Of a DNA stretch of 30,265 nt, positions 21,550 to 30,265 are shown one piece after another. The position numbers were made by a program, and so were the translations under genes. This stretch comes from Mucidula mucida (lineage: Eukaryota > Basidiomycota > Agaricomycetes > Agaricales > Physalacriaceae): positions 1-30,265 of the forward strand of contig JADNYV010000421.1 in assembly GCA_015501055.1 (NCBI GenBank), written 5' to 3'. The notes below the pieces were generated by a model. That model was given only the letters and a program-made list of their open reading frames with translations. It did not search any database and was not told the origin of the DNA. Each line of letters opens with the position of its first letter. Position 1 is the stretch's first letter.

Positions 21550-21836
21550 AATGTGTTAATTCATCTCTGAACTTTTTACACTGCTCAACAATGCCATCAT
21601 CATCCACAACAACAACCAGTCAGCAGTTGTCCATGCTCATGCTGAACTTGGTCAGTTCTACGCGCGTACCAAGCACATTAATATTTAATACCACTTTATT
21701 TGGTATGTGATTGCAAACAGTGACATCTGACTTGTCTATTGTCCTACGGACAACATGCTTGCGGACACACTCCTCAAAGCCCTTCCCAGTGCGAAGGCCA
21801 AACACTTTGCCCAAAGCCTTGGACTTGTTCCGGCTT

Positions 21837-21845
21837 GAGGGGGAG
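21837..21845 (+). other. Copia polypurine tract
   Basis: GAGGGGGAG directly precedes the 3' LTR start TGTTGAATAAC. Confidence 0.8.
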
Positions 21846-22106
21846 TGTTGAATAACAAGCCGGACTTCTTGCTATTCCTTACTTGATGGACCCGCTGCTT
21901 TACTTATCAAACCGCTCCTGTATCTACCGACCCGCTACTGTTTCCACCAACACCACTTACTGCCTTATTTATATGTACCATAGTTCTCATTATCCCCAAG
22001 TTCCCCTTTAGATACATGTATTATTTATGGTATATATACTATGTACTTTTGGTCTATACACTGTGTGCAGTTTCTCCTCCTCGTTGTTTGACCTTCTTAA
22101 GTTTCA
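21846..22106 (+). repeat. Copia 3' LTR
   Basis: It runs from TGTTGAATAACAAGCC to about TTAAGTTTCA. The next bases are already the truncated RPAP3 copy (homology from 22109), so the element abuts an exon. Confidence 0.82.
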
Positions 22107-22108
22107 AT

Positions 22109-22658
22109 ATAATGTCCAATAGTGTGAGGAAAATTGCCTGCTTTGAAGGCGCCATTGCCCTGTAACATACATGAATGAATGACTTGGATTTTGGGACACT
22201 TGCGTACTTTATCTTTCTCTGACTGAGCTGGGGATGGCGCAGGTATCTTTGTGGTCATGGACGTTACGGGAAAAGGCAGTTTGATGGATGGATGATCATC
22301 GGGCCGGCGCGACCAAGTCACTGACCACCTTCAGACTTGCGTAGATTACAATTCAAGCTATACTCTGAAGCTCTGCATCAAATCGAGTTAGCCTTTCTCA
22401 GAGGTATTGTTATCCTGCTGGCTCTGCTCATGGACGAACACTGTCAGCTCTTTGTACTACTATGCGACATGAGATCTGCGACAGGAGAGTATATCATAGT
22501 GCTTAAACTCTTACTCGACGATTGTCATGCTACGAACCGTGACAGAGGCCTTAGGCCTTCCGAGGTGATCCCAATGGGAGAAGTTGTTATAAGATTCAAA
22601 AACACAAATTTACTGAAGACTACAAAACATCATATCGGGTCAACGGTACTCAAATCAT
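22109..22658 (-). pseudogene. Inverted duplication, copy B: truncated RPAP3 5' end
   Basis: Read on -, this matches 361-917: promoter region, the start codon (22262-22260, MTTKIPAPSP), the exon 1 donor (GTACGC), the intron acceptor (TTACAG) and the start of exon 2 (GNGAFKAGNF). It stops at GGACATTAT, where the copia 3' LTR begins; TPR repeats 2 onward and the C-terminal domain are absent. The start and first intron are still spliceable, so decay is modest (about one change in ten bases). The TATA-like motif of copy A is altered here. It has no MITE. Confidence 0.88.
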
Positions 22659-22730
22659 CCTAGCACACAGCAAAAACCAACGAGAAAAAAAAGTCCTTCG
22701 ATTAAGTATCAAGTTTCACGCAAAGTGGCT

Positions 22731-24072
22731 TTAGGTGCAATGACCCATGTAACGACCTTTGCTGTGGGCATTGACGGACCCCGTGAACTCGCTGTAGGAG
22801 GTCCTGGTGTCGTACGGCTGATCGTCAATCTGAACCCACCCTGCAATGGTCCGGGGCAATCAATTTCATTTTTTTTTTGAGAAGTGCCATCTTCACTCAC
22901 AGTAGTAATGACCTTGCGTCCGTTCGTTAAACCCGACCAGGACCCAGCCAGATCCGGTGTATGGAACTCTGCCCTTCACAGTTTCATGGCACGTCTTGGA
23001 CTGGTACTACATAGACAGTCCAGGTGTTGAGAAAACGTACTAGCAGTGACAGCATGTAGACTTACATTGAGAGAGCAGGTGCTTCCAGCCGGAGCATTCA
23101 ACATGACGGTCTGCTGCACTTCATTGTTGATCTGGGTTGTGAAGCTATACCGATGGAAAAGGCGTTAAGTCATACACCGCTTGGCGGTAATAGCGCTCTC
23201 ACCTGTATTGATTCTCATTCGTGAACTGTGCCATGGCCGTCCACGACGCGCTGGCACCGAGCACATCGGGAACACCTACCGAGATAGAAGTCGTGCAGCT
23301 TAGTCCGATGGTCGCGCTTTCTGTGAGACAAAATCAGATGTCATACACTAGTCAAAAGAGCAGCGACATACTCGTGACGGTGTAGGAAGCTGAGGAGGCG
23401 AAGCCCGATGTGACACCAATAGTCACAGAGCCGTTGGTACCGGTAAGGGTACCGCCGGTAGAGAGTGTATTGATCGTGCAAACAGGACTTGCTGTGAGGG
23501 GATCAGTTTTCGGTGGGCGGGGGTTGACGACGAAGCTTACCGGTGGCCTGCAAATCAACGATATCATCCCCGACACACATCCACGCTTCCGTCGCGCCCT
23601 CCTGTCAATCAACGCGACTCAGTAGATGCTACAATGTGTAGTATGACCTCGTCTACTGACCCAAGCGGTCCAAAGATTATAGCTACCCCCGCCCCATGTG
23701 GTCCTGATATACTGGGCTATAGCAGTCCAAGCAGGAACTGAAAAGCAATTTTGTTAAGAAGACGGAACGTAGACAAGTAATAGAAATACAAACGGCGTTG
23801 AAGCTCCGCCACGCTCATCCCTCTGCAATTTCCGCCCAGGCAGCAGGAGCAGGACTCGGAGCAGCGGCAGTACCGTTCAACACCTGCTGAGGCGGCGTAT
23901 AGATGTGCGCGACTTCCTTGAAGTCACGGTCATAGGCGATAGTCCAATTGCTGTTGGGGTCAGAGCCCAGCATGACGGCGCCCGGGTGGGCCGCCAGGAT
24001 GCGACTCGGAGACTGCGCTGCCGCGAGAACAGCGAGGGACACAGCGATGAAGACAGAGGCGAAGTTGACCAT
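22731..24072 (-). CDS. Secreted protein, possibly of the aerolysin/ETX-MTX2 fold
   Basis: Eight exons on -: 24072-23874, 23737-23661, 23601-23541, 23491-23372, 23320-23203, 23144-23066, 23006-22901 and 22840-22731. All junctions are GT-AG and in phase, giving 289 residues. A clear signal peptide opens it (MVNFASVFIAVSLAVLAAAQ), so the product is exported. The C-terminal half alternates Ser/Thr-rich strands. It contains SVGVPDVLGASAS, then FTNENQYSFTT and LNAPAGSTCSL, a pattern resembling the pore-forming region of aerolysin-like proteins (ETX/MTX2), which are common in mushrooms. That family call is inference from pattern only; the signal peptide and gene model are firm. Intron 1 (136 nt) is much longer than the rest and carries an in-frame extension of exon 1 with wording similar to exon 2, so alternative splicing is possible. 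The stop lies about 36 bp from the homologous edge of copy B. Confidence 0.72.
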
Positions 24073-24114
24073 TGAGAGCAGTGGGCTGTGGAGTCTGAAG
24101 ACGAGAAGAAACCT

Positions 24115-24122
24115 CTTTTATA
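24115..24122 (-). promoter_or_regulatory. TATA box of the secreted-protein gene
   Basis: On - the sequence reads TATAAAAG, 43 bp upstream of the ATG at 24072. Confidence 0.7.
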
Positions 24123-25680
24123 CTGTAAATAATGCTACCCCCAGAAATGTATGCAGATGCAAAAACATCAGATAAGGCCGCTTGCATCGTGAGCTCAGCT
24201 GAGGGCTACTAGAAGCAAACTAGAAGGTGGGAATGGTTGTTACGTCTGGAACTGAAGTATGCGAGTACTTGCCAAGCGGATGCACCCTACAGCTCAATCT
24301 GCTAGCGACGCCGTATGCTCCTTTGTGGGGGATGACGATCTTGACAAAGAATTCAGGTTCTTGTCCTGCGGCCAATGTCCATTTCCTGCGACACACCTAG
24401 ATGAGCTTGAAGATTTCTGTCTGCGTCGGAGCTGAGTTCTAAAAGCATGCAGCCGAAGATGTGCATTCGAGTACACATTTCTAGCCTGCAAGATAGCCTC
24501 ATCTGTGATTGTTCCGCTTGCACTGAAGCCATTCTTGAACGCGAGTCTCTTTCATGCTTCCCTTCCCTTGGTGATGTGACATCTACGAACGTTCCTGTGT
24601 AGCAAAATTCCTGCCCTTCCCTAAGTAGTACCGATGCATTCGCCTTTCACAAGCACGGTTTCTGTACTAGCTGTGGCGCGCACGCATCGCGGCTCCGAGG
24701 GGATGAAGAGTAGCTATCGCAAGGATTATGTCCTTCAGAAGTTTCCAATTACCTACAAAAGAGTGAGTCTGGATGTGCATATCGGCTGGACGAGAGGTCA
24801 CCGGTCCCCATCACTATCCATTGCCATCTTCGGTGATCCAGCGTACACTCGACCGACCCTGTGAATCCCTACATCGAATGAAGTTAGAAGTACTTTCCCA
24901 GAAGTAATGCTAACCTGCTGGTTCTGCTAAAGGACGGGACAACATGGCGATCTCGGTGTATTTTGCGACACTAGACTATGTTTCGATGCCTGCTGACTCT
25001 CAGTCATAGCACCTATCCTTCTCGAGGCCCTATCAATTTCACTTAGAGCGCATCTGCTATGTTCAGCACCTTCTATACTCCGACATCGGGCATGGTTGTT
25101 GAGCGTGCTTGAAAGACAAGCGCGCGCGTAACAAGCTGAACAGCAAGAGAAGTCATCACGTGCAGTTCGAGCCCGGCGCGTTATGTGAGTTTACGACGCG
25201 ACCAGGGCGATTAGATAGAGGCAGAGGGATCTGCTGATGAAAATCTGAACGCCGAAAAATATTGAGATGTATAATTTGCGGGCCATAGAGGATGATGAAA
25301 GACTTGGACAACTCAAAAGACGGTGTTGATTTATTTCCTGTCGCCGGCATAAGCAGAGTGCCTACGGGAGACTACCTGGTAACCTACGCATGGCTCACCA
25401 GATGATGTAGGGACAGATGTCGTCGGTCTTGAGGTGTAAGTTAGGGCGTCTTCAGGAAGTTTAATGGTTTGGTATACATGGCTCATTTGTGACAGTATAC
25501 AATGCACACAGTGCTGGCTTTCATGGAAACGAACGAGGCTCTTAAGTAGATTATAACGAACCGTAAACCTTTTGCTTGCGTAGCGTTATTCAACTTGATG
25601 CTCGCAATTTGACGCGAAAGCGTTCTCTACGTATCATTCATTGAAAGCACGGAATTAAAGGGGTTGTCCAGACCTTGAGG
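24123..25680. other. Intergenic region between the secreted-protein gene and QCR2
   Basis: Divergent promoters lie at its two ends. No coding frame with sensible splice sites or recognisable motifs was found; the longest open frames are under 80 codons and compositionally unlike genes. A stretch near 24868-25035 resembles the RPAP3 upstream region (listed separately). Confidence 0.5.
24868..25035 (-). repeat. Possible third, diverged fragment of the RPAP3 upstream region
   Basis: AACCTGCTGGTTCTGCTAAA and TTTTGCGACAC align with ATCCTGCTGGCTCTGCTCAT and CTATGCGACAT in copy B (around 22410-22470). The same spacing and looser matches extend on both sides (TCATAG...CTCGA). Similarity by eye is about seven bases in ten, so chance or a shared small repeat is not excluded. 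Confidence 0.35.
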
Positions 25681-25683
25681 CAG

Positions 25684-25704
25684 CCAATCAGCTGTCATAT
25701 ATTT
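25684..25704 (+). promoter_or_regulatory. QCR2 promoter: CCAAT box and TATA-like element
   Basis: CCAAT (25684-25688, in AGCCAATCAGC) is followed by CATATATTT (25696-25704), 84 and about 70 bp before the ATG. CCAAT boxes bound by the HAP complex control respiratory-chain genes in yeasts and other fungi, so this is a fitting site. Confidence 0.55.
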
Positions 25705-25767
25705 GGCCGGTTTTCGCCGGCGCACCTCGGGAAAGTTCTTCTGTAACATCATCTTCACCAACTGGCA

Positions 25768-27163
25768 ATGCTTGCCTTCAAGTCGTCGACACGCAATGCG
25801 CACCGCATAGCGCGCTCCTTTGCCACCGTCGTCGACAGTGCTGGCTACAAAGTCGCCTCAGTCGACGCCAACCAACCCACGTCGTCGGTAACATTTCTCG
25901 TGAACGGCGGCACCCGATTCGAGTCTAAAGCTGGTGTTGCCCATGCTCTCAAAAACTTTGCTTTCATGGTAATTTCGAGTTCATCAAGGGTATTGTTCGT
26001 CTCATAGCATCACAGAGCACCAAATCTCGTTCCGCCTTAGGGAGCATCCGGGAGAGTGAATTGTACGGTGGTGTGCTGTCGGCATCCTTGTCGCGCGAAC
26101 ACCTCGCCTTGACTGCCGAATTCCTGCGCGGCGATGAGTACGTCGTCCTTGCATTCCTGTCTGTCGTCCTCTCATCGTTTACAGGGAGTTTTTCGTCAAA
26201 CTCCTTACCGAGTTTGTTCAGTCCGCCAAATTTACCCGTCACGAATACGAGGAATACGTTGCACCCGTTGTCGAGAGCGAAACCGCCGAGGCTGCCGGAA
26301 ACCCTGGTGTCACAGCTGTTGACCTCGCTCATGCCCTCGCCTTCCGCAACGGTCTCGGCGCGTCCCTCTTCGCCAACCACCGCGTCACTGTTGACGATGT
26401 TTCTGCATTCGCTCACAGCGCTTTCGGCAATGTCGCTGTCCTCGGTACTGGTATCGACCAGAGCGTCCTCTCTGAGCTCGTAAAACGCTATAGCCATAGT
26501 GCCCAGCCATCCACCTCCTCTACGCCTCCAGCTTCATCCTACTTTGGTGGTGAATCTCGCGTCGCGGCCCATGGCACCCCTACCGTGTTTCTTGGTTTCG
26601 GTACTACAGGCGCGACGAGTTCTGACATTGCTGCTTTGAACGCGTACTTGTCACCCACCCCCTCCATCAAATGGTCAAACGGAATTTCTCCCATCTCTCC
26701 CGCCATTTCTGCAGGCACCACCGTTCAGACCGTTTACCTTCCCTACACCGATGCTACCTTGTTTGGTTTCCTCATCCAAGGCAGTGATGTGAAGGCCGCT
26801 GGTACCGCCGCCGTTGCAGCGCTCAAGGCTGCTGCCAAGGGTCTCTCGAAGGAAGACTTTGCTAAGGCTTCAGCCAAGGCCAAGTTTGCTGCTGCTTCCG
26901 CTGTCGAAAGCAGGGAGGGTCTCTTGAACGTGTTAGGATCCAAGGTCTGCAGTGTCTTTCGATCATGACTATCCCAAACTCAAAGTTGTTTTTAGGTTCT
27001 CTCTGGATCTGATGCCTCTGTTGAAGGTTTGTTGAAACCATTCGACGCTGTCACCAGTGCCTCTGTTTCCAAAGCAGCATCTGCCCTCGTTGCAGCGAAG
27101 CCCACGTTTGTGGCGGTCGGCGACGTTGCTTCCCTTCCTTACGCTGATGAGCTAGGACTATAA
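25768..27163 (+). CDS. QCR2: Ubiquinol-cytochrome c reductase core protein 2
   Basis: Subunit of mitochondrial complex III, on the matrix side of the inner membrane. It is a non-catalytic relative of M16 peptidases that supports assembly of the bc1 complex. Exons 25768-25968, 26016-26137, 26185-26944 and 26996-27163 join in phase, 416 residues, close to the usual size. The N-terminus (MLAFKSSTRNAHRIARSFA) is Arg/Ser-rich and lacks acids, as a mitochondrial presequence should. Family motifs include SSVTFLVNGGTRFE, GVAHALKNFAF, ESELYGGVLSA, EYEEYVAP and the C-terminal PTFVAVGDVASLPYADELGL. The M16 zinc motif HxxEH is absent, as expected for core 2. It is followed by AATAAA about 35 bp after the stop. 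Confidence 0.95.
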
Positions 27164-27197
27164 TGTATTACATCAACGTGGGATGTGATACCGCTAG

Positions 27198-27203
27198 AAT
27201 AAA
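27198..27203 (+). terminator. Poly(A) signal of QCR2
   Basis: AATAAA starts 35 bp after the QCR2 stop codon. Confidence 0.6.
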
Positions 27204-27938
27204 ACTTATATTCCATTACGAAATAGCATCCAAAGGCGCACAACGACGCGACGCATTCAATTCGCGCACATCACTTGAGGATTCCTCCAATTCATCTGTT
27301 TGTTTGCGCGCCTGAGGTTCTATGCTTCATCTCTAGAGGTTCAGAGTGCGCCTGGACGGTATTCAGAGGATCGATTTGCCAAAGAGTACGGAGTTCATTT
27401 ACAAGTCGCCATCATCGTATTCAGATTGTGGAGTCATGTCGCCAGCGAGTACCGCATTGCTGTTTTTCGCGTTCGCGGCTCATCACTGTGACCATGAGTT
27501 CACAGGCCGCCTAACGAAGGTATAGTAAGATTCATTAAACTCATACACCAGCCTCTGGTCCAAAGTTTGACTGCGTCCATGCGACGGGCAGCACTCCAGA
27601 TTCTTGGCCCTCCTTTTCATCTGCATGGATTCACAATTGTTTAGTGGTTATATGTTCTAGTTGAGACAATGTTACTATACTAAATTGAAACTTCTCCTAT
27701 TTGACATCGACGTTTTTAATCAGGTATCATAGAAAAGTTGTCGAAATCCTTGGTGTACGACGCGCGAGCTTCAGGACCTACCGGCAGTCTCATCGAGGTT
27801 CTCCTGAGTCGGCCGTCGCGTATCTCACATCTACATTGCTCTTTCAACGAAGGACAGACGAAATATAGATTTTCGTTCAACGTTTACCTACAAAGCCGAA
27901 TATACCCGGGGTAACTGATTTTGTCGCGAACCACCATT
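27204..27938. other. Intergenic region between QCR2 and RFT1
   Basis: Contains the RFT1 promoter. A short frame at 27436-27524 begins like a signal peptide (MSPASTALLFFAFA) and is followed by possible splice sites, but no exon chain is convincing. Nothing else is recognisable. Confidence 0.45.
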
Positions 27939-29621
27939 ATGTCAACACCGACCGCGTCGTTCGGGTCTGCGTTACCGCTGATAGCACTCCAACTAGGCTC
28001 TCGCGTGTTCTCCTTTGTTCTGAATCAGGCGCTCCTGCGGATCGCCACGCCAAGCGCATTCGGTACTGCCGCCATCCAGTTTGAGCTGCTATGAACACCA
28101 TCCTCTTTCTCAGCCGGGAGGGCGTCCGTACTGCTCTCTTACGTGTCAATTCGCCTGAATCGCAACATAGTAACGTCGCTTTCATTCCATTTCTTTTGGG
28201 ATGCCCGATTGCTCTGACGACGTCGTATCTGTATGTCGCGTATGCTAGCGAGGAGACAAGCGTTCAGCCGTACTTCCGCGAGGCCGTACTGCTGTATGTG
28301 GTCGGTGCTTTGATAGAGCTCATGAAGGAGCCTATGCATAACGCGTGAGTTGAACCGTCTTCAATCACACCAGGATACCGACACGTAGACGTGATAGCAT
28401 CATGGCTGGATTAAGAACCACTATACGATTACGCGCCGAAGGCGCTGCTGTCGTTGGCAAATCTGTCCTGACATTCCTTGTCATGTTTTACGATCCCCAT
28501 AAAGACGATCCTCGAAAACATTGCGCGCTGGTAGCATTCGCCTTAGGACAGGTCTTTTACTCCGTCTGCGTTCTGGTCATCTACCTTTATTACTTTGGTA
28601 TCTCCAGCCTTGTACCTAGATTCCCGAAAGCCAATTCAAAGTACGCCTTTCCTTGTTAATATCTCTTTAACGCCGTCTGATGCATCCATCTTCTTCGTAC
28701 AGAGGTAAAAGCCCACCACCTTTCTTCGACCCTCAGCTTTTGAGGCTGTCCGCGACCGTAACCTCCCAGTCGCTCATTAAACACTTCCTAAGCGAAGGCG
28801 ACAAACTCATGCTATCCTGGTTTAGTCCCTTGGAAGACCAAGGTGGCTATGCCATCGCGCTCAACTACGGCTCTCTCGTCGCGCGCATCCTTCTCCAACC
28901 CCTCGAAGAGACATCCGCTCGCTCTTCTCCCAACTGCTCTCAAAGAACGACCTCAACGCCGCCGCCGCCCGTCTCACATCCCTTCTCGCCATCCAGATCC
29001 CCATTTCCCTCCTCTTACCGACTTTTGGCCCCCTTACATCGGGCTGGCATCTCAGATTCTTTTACCCCCGAATACGTAGGCACCAGTGCACCGCGCGTGC
29101 TCTCTGCGTGGTTGTGGTACATCCCGTTCTTGGCGCTGAACGGCCAGCTCGAGGCGTTCCTAGCGAGTGCCGCGGACACGAGCGAGTTGAACGGGCAGAG
29201 TACGTGGATGGCGATCTTTTCCGTGCTCTATACGGGCTCTGCAGCTCTAGCGTACAGGCTTCACCTCGGCGATACATCGCTAGTGTACGCGAATGTGATC
29301 AACTTGGGTGCGCGCATTGTGTACGCGGCGGTTTGGATATCCAAGTATTTCCGCCGGAGAGGGGGAGGAGGCATCTTCAGTTGGAAGACTATGCTTCCGA
29401 GCGTGGGACTGTGCTCCTGGATGGTGGTATGTGGATTGGTAGTCCGTGATGCGGAGAGGCGGTCAGATATTCGGGATGTTATTGCTCGCGATGGGCGGGC
29501 TGCGTTGCTTTCTGGTGGAACTATTATCCATGTCGGGATCGGTGCTGTCTTTGGTCTGGCAACATTATGGCATATTATGAAGTACTCATACCGACCTCAC
29601 TCTCACATGAAGGCTCAATAA
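27939..29621 (+). CDS. RFT1: RFT1 oligosaccharide-lipid protein, with four apparent one-base losses
   Basis: Multi-spanning ER membrane protein of the MATE/MurJ-like superfamily, needed for N-glycosylation at the step where Man5GlcNAc2-PP-dolichol becomes available in the lumen. Segments 27939-28344, 28398-28640 and 28703-29621 are joined by introns of 53 and 62 nt, giving about 523 residues, a normal length. Motifs: FGTAAIQFELL, LFLSREGVRTALLR, RLRAEGAAVVGKS, LIKHFLSEGDKLMLSWFS, QGGYAIALNYGSLVARI, YVGTSAPRVLSAWLWYIPF. The frame breaks by one missing base near 28090, 28912, 29030 and 29072; the last three together restore the original frame. Those at 29030 and 29072 lie in runs of five C where six would be in frame. 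Either these are assembly or sequencing errors, or the gene is a recent pseudogene. AATAAA overlaps the stop codon (29617-29622). Confidence 0.88.
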
Positions 29622-29763
29622 AGTCTTTGCCCATTGCATTGCATTGCGCTTGCTCGGTCCGGTGATGCGGTAGCGTTACATCACTCTCTTGTCTTTATCC
29701 CATCATTATCTCTCTGAGGATTATCCCCAAGCGATAATCGGTATTTCTACCTTTGCAGGGTCT

Positions 29764-29982
29764 ATGATGCGTACTATCGTCGTCCGTGTTATGCGTCCGG
29801 ACGTCGACTCGTGGATACTCCCTTCCCTTCCGAGTCCTCACATGCAACGCTCTTTCAAGTTCGCATATTCGTTAGCGTTGGGAATCATAAAAACTGCAGG
29901 ATCAACTCTAGTACGATCGATTTGGAGCGGTACAGAGGATGAACAAGCGGACGACGGAGAGCAAGACATGAAGCTGAGTTGA
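29764..29982 (+). CDS. Doubtful small ORF, 72 residues
   Basis: ATG at 29764 opens MMRTIVVRVMRPDVDSWILP, with a middle hydrophobic/basic stretch (FKFAYSLALGIIKTAG) and an acidic tail (GTEDEQADDGEQD). A possible splice acceptor (CTTTGCAG, ending 29759) precedes it, so it might be the last exon of something whose upstream part is not visible. The - strand is also open over 29885-30259. I recognise neither. Confidence 0.25.
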   Translation: MMRTIVVRVMRPDVDSWILPSLPSPHMQRSFKFAYSLALGIIKTAGSTLVRSIWSGTEDEQADDGEQDMKLS

Positions 29983-30265
29983 CATTGCCTCGTGACAAGC
30001 GTACCAGTAGCGTACCGATGCCATCTATTTCGGGGAGAAGGTTTGAAGTAGTGGTCCTCAATTCAGAATTTATGTGGCACATTATACAGGTACAAAAACC
30101 AAGCATCCTGGCCTCACTCGGACGCATTAAATGGAGGCCTCTTCCTCGTGTTACATTTACCGCGGTTAAATCTACGACGCGTATGCAAAAACACGGTCCG
30201 GTGACGGAACGAGGCAGCCTGGTCTTCGTGACGAGATCTCCGCATGCTTCATGGGGCACAAGACC
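29983..30265. other. Window end, no gene seen
   Basis: No motif, repeat or splice pattern recognised on either strand. Confidence 0.4.

Larger units (their letters stand above)
16767..22106 (+). mobile_element. Decayed Ty1/copia retrotransposon
   Basis: LTRs at 16767-17023 and 21846-22106 share ends and internal blocks (for example AAGCCGGAC and CAGTGTGC/CTGTGTGC) but are strongly diverged. Between them are gag with a zinc knuckle, protease, GAG-pre-integrase, integrase, RT and RNase H. This order is diagnostic of copia. Every domain has stops, frame changes or lost catalytic residues. No target duplication is visible, and the two flanks are unrelated to each other. Confidence 0.92.

Noticed and set aside
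22233..22262. Copy B as a functional small gene
   Set aside because: Start and first intron look intact, but exon 2 runs directly into a retrotransposon LTR and nearly all of the protein is missing.
24190..25680. Search for tRNA or other RNA genes
   Set aside because: No A/B-box pair or cloverleaf was recognisable by eye.
25964..26497. 177-codon open frame on - opposite QCR2 exons
   Set aside because: It is the antisense shadow of a well-supported gene and ignores its introns.
27275..27514. 79-codon open frame and neighbouring signal-peptide-like frame between QCR2 and RFT1
   Set aside because: Overlapping frames, no consistent exon chain and no recognisable motif.
1..30265. CRISPR arrays, operons or prokaryotic features
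   Set aside because: No regularly spaced repeats; introns and retrotransposons show this is eukaryotic nuclear DNA.

Overview
This window looks like nuclear DNA of a filamentous basidiomycete, most likely an Agaricomycete. The genes are broken by many 44-62 nt introns, are densely packed, and encode fungal-type RPAP3, CstF-64, QCR2 and RFT1. Between them sits about 17 kb of LTR retrotransposons, including a chromodomain Ty3/gypsy element of a kind common in mushroom genomes. No RNA gene or CRISPR was found.

Layout. (1) 1-4871, left gene block, all on +: a 0.33 kb MITE-like inverted-repeat element; an RPAP3-like R2TP cofactor gene (768-2222); a CstF-64/Rna15-like 3'-end processing gene (2438-3689); and a four-exon orphan gene (4272-4871). 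(2) 5.3-22.1 kb, retrotransposon cluster: a decayed gypsy element (gypsy-1, about 5311-8670); an unassigned AT-rich relic; a structurally complete gypsy element (gypsy-2, 9550-16582) with a TCTCC target duplication and a solo LTR of its own family (TCAGG duplication) nested in its RNase H; the other half of the relic; and a decayed copia element (16767-22106). (3) 22109-22695: an inverted, diverged second copy of the RPAP3 promoter, exon 1 and part of exon 2, cut off at the copia LTR. (4) 22.7-30.3 kb, right gene block: a secreted, possibly aerolysin-fold protein on -, QCR2 on +, RFT1 on + with four apparent one-base losses, and a doubtful small ORF.

The most interesting points are structural. 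The two RPAP3 promoter copies face each other across the cluster, as expected if a staggered-break inversion or an inverted segmental duplication occurred here. The right copy also gives the empty site of the MITE. Gypsy-2 carries a 12-nt primer-binding site exactly complementary to the stretch of its own LTR about 32 bp downstream of the LTR TATA box, the Tf1-type self-priming arrangement. All three retroelements have lost key catalytic residues mostly by transition-type changes (Asp to Asn, Glu to Lys, Gly to Ser), pointing to cytosine deamination.

The host genes are single housekeeping genes, each with its own promoter, and form no pathway cluster: Pol II/R2TP assembly (RPAP3), mRNA cleavage (CstF-64), respiratory complex III (QCR2) and N-glycan precursor assembly (RFT1).
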